NCBI GenBank assembly: GCA_947447465.1
Contig: CANFKE010000040.1
Span: 1-39,047 of the forward strand
Reading direction: 5' to 3'
Length of the DNA stretch: 39,047 nucleotides
From: Chitinophagaceae bacterium
GTDB lineage: Bacteria > Bacteroidota > Bacteroidia > Chitinophagales > Chitinophagaceae
Part shown: positions 16,187-26,900 of the stretch, one piece after another
Position numbering within the stretch: the first letter of the stretch is position 1
Layout of the letters: each line of letters opens with the position of its first letter
The notes under the pieces: model-generated
Told to the model about the DNA's origin: nothing
Databases searched by the model: none
Seen by the model: only the letters and a program-made list of their open reading frames with translations
Translations under genes and position numbers: made by a program

Positions 16187-17311
16187 CTACAGACCATCTT
16201 TTTGCAACACAGCAATAAACATACTATCTGCCTTTATGCCTACCCCATTAATCAGCTTAGAATCCTTAAGTACTAATCCTGTTCTGTTCATTACACCAGA
16301 GACCACATTTTCATTTTCCTCTTCAAATACCGAGCAGGTAATATAGATCAATCTGCCTCCCGGCTTGAGATAGGCCGCTACATTAGTTGCAATATTTTCT
16401 TGTAATCCTGCAAATCTCTTCAACTCATTCGGATCAAAGAAATAAGCCTGCTCCGGCGTTCGTGCCCATGTACCTGATCCGCTGCATGGAGCATCACATA
16501 TAATATTATCGAACTGCTTTCCTTTTAATGATTGTTCTAGCTTTGCGCTATCAGTAACATCAGTGACATAAGCTGAGGGGGCAGTATGTCCATAATTACG
16601 AACACGCTCCTGCAGATTATGCAGTATGGTCTGTCTGATATCTGTGACCGTAAGTTGCACTGTGGGCTCTTTATCTTTTAGCAGCAGCGACTTTCCACCA
16701 GCCCCCGAACAACAGTCGTACCAGCGTTCATGCTTCTTAGGCATGAACCATGCTGCAGTTCGCTGTGAAGAAGCATCTTGAACAACATAAGCAGCAGGTG
16801 GCAACAATGTATCTATCTTAGCTCCATTGGGAAGTGACACACAATCTTCTGTAATAAATTGATACGGGATACTGTTATCTTCCAGCAACTTTACAATTTG
16901 CGTCATCTGCTTCCTGATCCTTATGAACAACGATGGTTGCACCAACAATGATGCTAACCACTCTTCACGATCTATCTCTTTAGAAAAGGTAATGTTATTC
17001 GAAAATAATTGCTGTTGATCTATGACATCCTTGATTTCCTCATCATCACTTGGCAACATTCGGCCAATGACAGATCTGTTGCCGCAAGAACGCATTGCAA
17101 CTTTCATCTTACCCTCAAAATCAGATATGTCATACCCTGCTATTCCTTTCTCACACCTATACCAACAATATGCCATCTCACTGAGTATGCGTCTGTCCCT
17201 GCTACCTAACTGAGGGAACTGCTTGCAATAATTTTTCAAAAAATGCCCCAGCGGCAGACTCCCATCATATGTTTCAATTATTGTACGTATGTGCTGCCAT
17301 ATATAATGCAT
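16187..17311 (-). CDS. RsmB/NOP-family rRNA cytosine methyltransferase
   Basis: This 374-aa protein belongs to the RsmB/NOL1/NOP2 class. The N-terminal part (about 1-130) is a helical NusB-like region. The Rossmann methyltransferase follows with the SAM site DCCSGAGGKSLLLKD, the cysteine motif DAPCSGSGTWARTPE, and the catalytic ITCSVFEEENENVV. Both the PCS and TCS cysteines needed for C5-methylation of cytosine in RNA are present. 16S rRNA is the usual substrate. It is shorter than E. coli RsmB (429 aa), as is common in Bacteroidota. Confidence 0.88.
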   Translation of the reverse strand: MHYIWQHIRTIIETYDGSLPLGHFLKNYCKQFPQLGSRDRRILSEMAYCWYRCEKGIAGYDISDFEGKMKVAMRSCGNRSVIGRMLPSDDEEIKDVIDQQQLFSNNITFSKEIDREEWLASLLVQPSLFIRIRKQMTQIVKLLEDNSIPYQFITEDCVSLPNGAKIDTLLPPAAYVVQDASSQRTAAWFMPKKHERWYDCCSGAGGKSLLLKDKEPTVQLTVTDIRQTILHNLQERVRNYGHTAPSAYVTDVTDSAKLEQSLKGKQFDNIICDAPCSGSGTWARTPEQAYFFDPNELKRFAGLQENIATNVAAYLKPGGRLIYITCSVFEEENENVVSGVMNRTGLVLKDSKLINGVGIKADSMFIAVLQKDGL

Positions 17312-17921
17312 GGCCCGAAATTAGATAATTGTTGTAATACCCCACCCAACCATTGTAAAGTATCACCTAAGAAAAAACAGAATGCTCCAATCACTGATTT
17401 ATTAACCATCAACTAAACTAACTTTTGAACTGATACTGCGATCACTATCCTAATAAGATAACATATACCCAAAGTATCAGGGGGCAACCCAACAGAATCC
17501 AAATATTCAGCGATCACCTAAATGATGATATAGATCACCAAAATAATTTAATATAAAATTAAAATACAATTCATATATTTTTTAAAACTCTTATTTGAAT
17601 GAGATTTTCAGCAAAATAAACTACTAGTATTTGTAGTTTAATAATGTACTGTATTAATTCAGGATTCATTAACAAACAAGTACGTATATATAATTGGTAG
17701 CAATTATTAGTGTAGTTATCTTTGCCCCGCCGTATTGAAAAATTATCCACAACTAATTCACAACTACTAACTGTAATAGTATTATTATCGAATTAGAAAA
17801 TTTATGCACTAAAATGACTCAGTTTATAAAACTACACATTTATGCATATATATTTTTAAAATTAGATAATAATATATTATTATGATTTATTAAAATACTT
17901 ACTAAACCAATTTTTTGCACA
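17312..17921. other. 610-bp AT-rich leader of the giant gene
   Basis: No gene is visible in this gap. It is very AT-rich, with runs such as TATATATTTTTAAAATTAG close to the start codon. It contains one good promoter match (17694-17724), which would leave a leader of about 190 nt before the giant gene. No obvious riboswitch or strong hairpin was seen by eye. Confidence 0.6.
17694..17724 (+). promoter_or_regulatory. Putative promoter of the giant surface-protein gene
   Basis: The -33 TTG at 17694-17696 and the -7 box TATCTTTG at 17717-17724 are separated by 20 bp, within the usual Bacteroidota spacing. The predicted transcript starts about 190 nt upstream of the giant gene. Confidence 0.6.
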
Positions 17922-20900
17922 ATGAGGTGTTTTTTACTGTCGCTCGTATTTTTGTTGACTTTCACTACAACAAAAGCTGTCACTACATGGTCTCCAACAA
18001 CCGCAATAGGGGTTATTGCCGGTACAGGTACATACTGTGTTGGAGGTACACCTTCGAGTCTAACATTTAGATACACTCCATGTAGTAGTGGAACAGGTGG
18101 TGCCAGCGGAGTAACGATCAGTTACACTTGGTCAAGTGTTGCCAACGCTACAACAACAACAGGAGGAACTGCCGTATTTACTGGTACTGTTGCCTGTGTT
18201 ACATCAGGAACTTCAGGTACACTTACCTTCACACCACCAACAACAACGGCGGGCACATCGTTCTATTATTGCAAATATACCTGGACAGGTGGCTTGGGTG
18301 CCTGTACTTCAAGTGGCTCAGTAACCAGTTCTTCTGCAATTCAGGTAGTAGTAAATGCAGTACCTACAATTACTGCAACTCCGGTTACAGGAACTATCTG
18401 TCGTGGTTCTACCACAACCATAAATGCAACTGGTGGCACTACTTATGTTTGGTCCCCAACAGCTGGACTTAGTTCCAGTACATCTGCTAATCCGAATTTT
18501 ATAGGAACAAACACCGCTACTTACACTGTAACAGGAACAACTAGTGGCTGTAGCTCTACTGCAACTGCCACTGTTACCGTTAATGCAATGCCAACAGTAA
18601 CCGCAACTCCCGCACCGGCAACCATATGCAGTGGCAGCACAAGTACAATTACTGCTTCAGGAGCAACAACCTATAGTTGGAACCCTGCCACTAACTTAAG
18701 CTCATCTACTATTGCCAACCCAATTTTTAGTGGATCTACCACAGCTACATATACAGTAACAGGTACTACTTCTGGCTGTAGTGCTACAGCTACTGCAACC
18801 GTTACTGTGAATGCCACTCCCACTGTAACCGCTACTCCAAGTGCAGGAACTATTTGCCGTGGTAATACCACTACTATTACTGCTGCAGGAGCCACAACAT
18901 ATAGTTGGACACCATCTGCAGGCTTAAGCAGCACTACAATTGCAAACCCGATTTTCAGCGGTACAAATACTTCCACATATACCGTAACAGGAACTACCAC
19001 AGGTTGTAGCTCAACAGCTACTGCCACTGTTACTGTTAATGCAATTCCGACAGTAACAGCAACTCCCGCACCGGCAACCATATGTAGTGGCAGCACAAGC
19101 ACAATTACTGCTTCAGGAGCAACAACCTATAGCTGGAATCCAGCAACTAACTTAAGCTCATCTACTATTGCTAACCCTATTTTTAGCGGTTCTACAACAG
19201 CTACATATACAGTGACCGGAACTACTTCAGGCTGTAGTGCTACAGCTACTGCAACCGTTACTGTGAATGCCACTCCCACTGTAACCGCTACTCCAAGTGC
19301 AGGAACTATATGTCGGGGTAATACCACTACTATTACTGCTGCAGGAGCCACAACATATAGCTGGACACCATCAACAGGCTTAAGCAGCACTACAATTGCA
19401 AATCCGATTTTTAGTGGAACAACAACATCCACATATACCGTAACAGGCACAACAGCAGGTTGTAGTGCTACAGCTACTGTTACAGTAACGGTTAATCCTG
19501 TCCCTACTATTACAGCTACTCCGGTCGCTTCAAATATTTGTAATGGTAGTTCAACTACGATCAACGCAACAGGTGGCACCACTTACTCATGGACTCCGGT
19601 AACAGGACTAAGCGCTACCACTGCCGCAAGTCCTGTCTTTAATGGTACAACTACTACAACTTATACTGTGACCGGAACAACCTCGGGTTGTAGCTCAACA
19701 GCAACTGCAACAGTTACTGTAAGTCCGGTACCAACAATTACTGCAACACCGGTATCAGGAACCATCTGTCGCGGTACTACTACTACTATCAATACAACTG
19801 GTGGTACTACTTACAGCTGGACACCTGCAACAGATCTCAGCTCTTCTACAGCTGCAAGCCCTGTATTCAGTGGCACAAATACAGCTACTTTTACTGTTAC
19901 TGGAACTACAGGTATTTGCAGTAGCACAGCTACTGCAACAGTTACTGTGAATGCAATACCAACAATTACAGCGACACCGGTATCAGGAACTATCTGTCGT
20001 GGTTCAACAACAACCATCAATGCTGCTGGTGGAACTACTTACTCATGGTCACCAACAGCAGGTTTAAGCTCAAGCACATCAGCCAGTCCGATTTTCAGCG
20101 GTACAAATACTTCTACTTATACCGTAACAGGAACTACCGCAGGCTGTAGTTCTACCGCAACTGCTACTGTCACTGTTAATGCTTTACCAACAGTAACCGC
20201 TACACCGGCACCGGCAACCATTTGCAGCGGCAGCACAAGCACGATTACTGCTTCAGGAGCAACTACCTATAGCTGGAATCCTGCGACTAACTTAAGCTCA
20301 TCAACTATTGCCAACCCTATTTTTAGTGGTTCTACCACAGCTACATATACAGTGACCGGTACAACTTCAGGCTGTAGTGCTACAGCTACTGCAACTGTTA
20401 CTGTGAATGCTACTCCAACTGTAACTGCTACTCCAAGTGCAGGAACTATTTGTCGTGGCAATACCACTACTATTACCGCTGCAGGTGCTACTACATATAG
20501 CTGGACACCATCAGCAGGTTTAAGCAGTACTACAATTGCAAATCCGATTTTCAGTGGAACAACAACATCTACATATACCGTAACAGGTACAACAGCAGGT
20601 TGTAGTGCTACAGCTACTGTTACAGTAAATGTTAATACTGTCCCTACTATTACAGCTACTCCCGTTGCTTCAAATATTTGTAATGGTAGTTCAACGACGA
20701 TCAACGCAGCAGGTGGTACTACTTACTCATGGACTCCCGCAACAGGATTAAGCTCAAACACTGCCGCAAGTCCTGTCTTTAATGGTACAACTACTACAAC
20801 TTACACTGTGACCGGAACGACCTCGGGTTGTAGTTCAACAGCAACTACAACAGTTACAGTTAGTCCGGTACCAACAATTACTGCTACTCCGGTGGCTGGA

Positions 20901-23900
20901 ACCATCTGTCGAGGTACTACTACTACTATTAATGCGACAGGTGGAACCACTTACAGCTGGACACCGGCAACAAATCTGAGCTCTTCGACAGCTGCAAGCC
21001 CTGTATTCAGTGGTACAAATACTGCTACCTATACCGTGACTGGAACAACTGGCATTTGCAGTAGTTCAGCAACTGCTACAGTTACTGTTAATGCTGTGCC
21101 TACAATTACTGCAACTCCGGTTACAGGAACTATTTGCCGTGGAACTACTACAACTATCAATGCAGCAGGTGGAACTACTTACTCATGGTCACCAACAGCA
21201 GGTTTAAGCTCTAGCACATCAGCTAGCCCTGTTTTCAGCGGAACAAACACCACTACTTATACTGTAACAGGCACAACAAGTGGTTGTAACGCTAACGCTA
21301 CAGCAACGGTTACAGTCAACGCACTACCTACTGTAACGGCCACACCTGTTGCTGCAGCAATTTGTCGCGGAACAACAACAACAATAAATGCTGCAGGTGC
21401 CACTACCTATAGCTGGAACCCAAGTACAAATTTAAGTTCTTCAACATCTGCAAGCCCGCTGTTCAGCGGAACTGCAACAGCTACCTATACACTGACAGGA
21501 ACAACTACAGGATGTAGCGCTACTACTACAACTACAGTAACAGTTAATCCGGTACCTACTGTAACAGCTACCGCTGGATCGGGCACTATTTGTAGAGGTA
21601 ACAGTACAACGATGACAGCAGCAGGAGCTACAACATATTCTTGGACACCTGCTACAGGATTGAGCGCATCAACTGGCGCCAACGTTACTTTCACAGGAAC
21701 AAATACTACAACTTATACAGTAACAGGCACAAGTACAGGTTGTTCATCTTCTGCTACACAAACTATTAATGTTACTCCATTACCAACTGTAACAGCTACA
21801 CCATCATCAGTAGCAATTTGCCGCGGTACAACAACAACACTTACTACCACTGGTGCAACTACCTATATATGGACACCGGCAGCCGGTATCAGTTCAACAA
21901 CTGCAACTACTGTTACATTCTCAGGAACTAATACCGCAACCTATTCAGTAACAGGAACATCCTCAGGTTGTAGTTCTACAGCAACTGCGACAGTTACTGT
22001 AAATCCAATACCAACTGTTACCGCAACTCCTGGTACTGCAAGCGTATGTATCGGATCAACAACTACTATCGCTGCAACTGGCGGAACTACATATAGCTGG
22101 ACCCCTGGCACAGGACTAAGTGCTACAACAGGCTCACCTGTTACATTCAACGGAACAACTACAGCTACCTACACCATTACAGGTTCTAGTCTGGGTTGCA
22201 ATGGAACTACTACTCGAACCATAACAGTAAATCCATTACCAACAATTACAGTTGGTGCTACTGCTACACTCATGTGCTCAGGCAGCACATCCACACTTAC
22301 TGCTGCGGGTGGAAACACATACACATGGACTCCGGCAACTGCATTGAGTGCAACTACAGGTGCAGTAGTAAGAGCTACACCTACAGTTAATACAACTTAT
22401 TCTGTTACAGGAACAAACACTACAACAGGATGTTCTGCTACAGCAAGTAAATTGATAACTATACCCCGCACATCAGTCAGTGCATCACCTACTGCAATTT
22501 GTATAGGTTCCTCAGCAACGCTTACTGCTACTAACACAGGTACAGGTGCTACCTATAAATGGACCCCGGCTACAAGTCTCAGTGCAACCACAGGTGCATC
22601 AGTAGTAACTACTACTACTGTTACTCGTACATATACAGTCACCGGTGTAAGCGGAACTTGTACCACAACTGCAACTCAGGCTATCACTGTAAACCCGCTG
22701 CCTACTCCAACAGTGACCGTGGGTTCAGCAAGCGTTTGTCCCGGCAGCTCTACAACTATGACTGCAACGGGTGCGGTTACCTATACGTGGCTTCCTACTA
22801 CAGGACTTAGTGCCAGCACTGGCGCAACGGTAACAGCTACCCCTACAGTAACTACTACATATACTGTAAGCGGCACCAATGCCAATGGATGCGTTGGCAC
22901 AAGGACCCAAACTATCTCCATCAATGGAGTACCTACTGTTACTGCAACTTCAGGTTCAGCAACTATATGTAATGGAACTTCTACTACCCTTTCTGCAACT
23001 GGTGGTACTACATACTCTTGGCTGCCAACAACTGGACTTAGTGCTTCAACCGGAACACCGATAACTGCAAGTCCGACAGTAACAACTACATATACGGTAA
23101 CAGGCAGAAACGCGTCCGGATGTTCGGCTACTGCAATAAGAACGATAACAGTAAACCCTAAACCAACGATCACCACATCTGGTACTGCAGCTATATGTAG
23201 AGGTAGCTCCACTACCATAACAGCAGCAGGAGGTGTATCCTATACTTGGTTACCTGCAACTGGATTAAGTGCAACAACCGGTGCTACTGTTACAACTTCT
23301 ACAACTGTTACAACAACATATACCGTAACAGGAACAAGCAGCCTTACTTGTACCAATACTGCTACCAAACTGATTACTGTAAATGGAACACCAACTGTAA
23401 CTCCGGGTGGAGCAACAAATATTTGCAAAGGATCATCGGCAACACTCACTGCTACAGGTGCTAATACTTATGTATGGACACCGACTACTTTCCTTACTGT
23501 TGCAACAGGAGCAAGTGTTACCTGCACCCCTACTGTAACAACAACTTATACTGTTGCGGGTACTAATACAGTAACAGGATGCGTAGGAACAGCCAGCAGA
23601 ACAGTTACCGTTCCTCTCACCCTTGTTTCTCCTACTACAGCATCAGTATGTATTGGTGCAAGCACTACATTAACTGCTTCTGGTGGTGCTACATATAAAT
23701 GGGCTCCGGCTACACAATTAAGTGCCACTACAGGTGCTAGCGTGGTAACTACTTCTACAGTTACCAGAACTTATACCGTAACAGGAGTAAGTAGCGTAGG
23801 TAGCTGTACAACTTCTGCAACTGTCCAATATACTGTAAACCCATTACCTACGATCACAACGACTGTTGTTGGCACACCAACAGTATGTGCGGGATCTCCG

Positions 23901-26900
23901 GTTACAATAACTGCGGGTGGTGGTGTATCATATAGCTGGACTCCGGCTACATTCCTCAACGTAACAACAGGAGCAACAGTAATTTCTAGCCCAACCGTTG
24001 CAACAACATATACAGTAACCGGATCAAGCAGTTCAGGATGTCTCAACACTGCTACCAGGACAATAAGCGTAAACCCGCGTCCTACATTAACGGTGACTCC
24101 TACAACTATTACTATCTGTAACGGTTCTTCTAGTACAATGACCGTAGCCGGTGCTAATACATATGTCTGGACTCCGGCCACAGGACTAAGTGCGACAACA
24201 GGAGCTACTGTAACGGCATCTCCTACTACTACAACAACTTATACGGTTACAGGTACAAATACAGTAACAGGATGTACAAATACTGCAACAAAGGTGATCA
24301 CGGTCAATCCAAAACCTACAATTGCGATCACACCTGCAACAGTAACATTCTGTGCCGGTAGCTCATCAAGCCTTACAGCCAGCGGCGGCAATACCTATTC
24401 ATGGACTCCGGCAACCTCGCTGACTGCTACAACAGGAGCTACTGTAACTGCTTCCCCAACTACTACTGTCACCTATACGGTCACTGGTGTAAATACTTTA
24501 ACAGGATGTTCAAATACAGCTTCCAGATTGGTAACCGTCAACCCATTACCGGTCATGACAGTAACCCCGACCACTGCAGCCATTTGTATCGGATCATCTA
24601 CTTCACTATCAGTTGCAGGAGCAAATACTTACGTATGGACACCTGCTGCCAGTCTTAGCGCATCAACTGGTGCTACAGTAACTACTACAGCTACTACAAC
24701 TACTACTTATTCTATCACAGGTACTAGTGCTGCAGGATGTAATGCAGTAACTACAAAAACAGTTACGGTAAATCCATTACCTGTATTGACAATGACTCCG
24801 ACATCAGCAACTATATGTAACGGTTCTTCAACTACACTGGCAGTGTCTGGTGCCAATACTTATGTATGGTCACCATCTACCGGACTCGCCAGCAGTACTG
24901 CGGCATCTGTAAGCTGTAATGCAAGTACGTCCAGAGTATATACAGTAACTGGAACTAACACAATAACAGGCTGCGCTAATACTAACACTGTTTCTGTTAC
25001 AGTAAATAATGTGTTAGTTAGTGTATCATCTCCTAGTGTTTGTATCGGATCAACAACTACGCTAAATGCTAGCGGTGCTACAACTTATAGCTGGACACCG
25101 AATATTGGGCTGTCTTCAACTACCAGTGCTTCGCCTGTTTTCTCAGGTACAGTGACCAGAACTTACACGGTCACCGGCACTTCAGCAGGACCATGCGTAA
25201 CAACTGCAACTGTAACAGTAACTGTTAATCCGTTGCCTACAGTAACTGTTACCGCCAACCCTACAAGTATTTGTTCGGGCAGCTCTTCTACGCTTACCGC
25301 ATCGGGTGCAAATACCTATACTTGGACTCCGGGAGCAACACTTTCAGCTACAACCGGCGGTATTGTTACTGCATCACCTACTGTAACTACTGTATATACT
25401 GTCACCGGCACAAATACTGTTACCGGTTGTGCAACAAATGCTACAGGAACATTTACGGTCAATCCGGCACCAACTATAAATACTACTGTAGGCAGCACAG
25501 CTATATGTAATGGTTCTACTACAACTATTGCCGCTACTGGTGCAACTACATATATATGGTCCCCTGCTACTGGGTTGAGTGCATCTACCGGAGCTAATGT
25601 CACCTGTTCTACATCAGTAACTACTACATATACGATAACGGGTACCGGTGTTGGCGGTTGTACAGGTACAACTACAAGAACAATAACAGTAACTAACGTC
25701 GCTCTTGCAGTAGCAAATCCTAACTTATGTATAGGTTCCGGTACATCTATAACAGCAACAGGCGGTGTAACTTATTCTTGGTCTCCATCAGCAGGCTTAA
25801 GTGCCACTACAGGAGCTAATGTGATAGCTACACCTACTACTACTACTACATATTCAGTTACCGGTATTAGTGCCGGTGGTTGCGTAAGTAATGTTACTCA
25901 ATTGATCACTGTAAATCCAATACCAACTATCACTGCTACTTCAGGATCTGCTGCTATTTGTAACGGCTTCTCAACATCACTGTCAGCAACCGGTGGTGCT
26001 ACATATACTTGGCTGCCAACAACAGGACTTAGCAGTTCTACAGGTAGTCCGGTCACTTGTAGTCCTACTACTACAACAACTTATACTGTCACAGGTACAA
26101 GTGCAGCAGGATGTAGCAACACATCTACACGTACAATTACTGTCAACAGTTTGCCGGTCATAGTAGCAGGTGGCGGAACACCTACTATCTGTAATGGATT
26201 GGCAACTACACTGTCTGCAAGTGGCGGAACATCTTATACATGGTCTCCTGCTACAGGACTAAGTGCAAGTACTGGCTCTTTAGTAACATGTACAGCTAAT
26301 ACAACTACTACATACACCGTAACCGGAACCAATGCTTCAGGTTGCAGTGACATAGCTACAAGAACAATTACTGTCAATCCTATTCCTACAATAACTGCAA
26401 CAGCAGCTATTGGAACAATATGTGCAGGAGATGCTACAACACTCAGCGCATCAGGCGGCAGTACTTATAGCTGGACTCCATCAACTGGCCTTAGTACTAC
26501 AACTGGCGCAAGTGTAATGGCCTCACCCGCATCTACTACTATTTATACTGTTACTGGTTTAAGTGCGCTGGGTTGCAGTAGCACAACTACGCTTACATTG
26601 AATATCAATCCTCTCCCTGTGGTTACACTTACTCCTGCAAGCACCTCGCTTTGTATCGGTGCAAGCACTTCATTGACTGCGGGTGGAGCAATTACATATA
26701 GCTGGCTACCTAATACTGATCTGGATAATAGTACAGGAGTTAGTGTCATCAGTTCTTCAACTGTAACAACAACTTATACAGTTACAGGAACTGACGCTAA
26801 TGGTTGCGTAGATTCTGCAACGCAAACAATTACCATTAATCCTCTGCCGATCCCGGCATTCTCTGTTGATCCGGGTCCTTCAATTTGTACAGGCACTAAT

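Larger units (their letters stand above)
18360..26843 (+). repeat. 37 tandem coding repeats of about 228 bp
   Basis: Unit starts occur every 228 bp from 18360: 18588, 18816, 19044 and so on. Checked phases at 21324, 21552, 21780, 22008 and 22236 all fall on the expected codon, so units 1-17 are exactly 76 codons. Later units range from about 74 to 78 codons and are more diverged. All repeats stay in frame. Confidence 0.9.

Noticed and set aside
18671..26749. Long open frames on the minus strand opposite the giant gene (several of 60-150 codons)
   Set aside because: They recur with the 228-bp repeat and reflect the Thr/Ala/Val-rich codon composition of the plus strand. They have no start context, no conserved motif and lie wholly inside a convincing gene.
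18360..26843. CRISPR array or satellite DNA
   Set aside because: The 228-bp periodicity is in frame and coding, with no short repeat-spacer structure.
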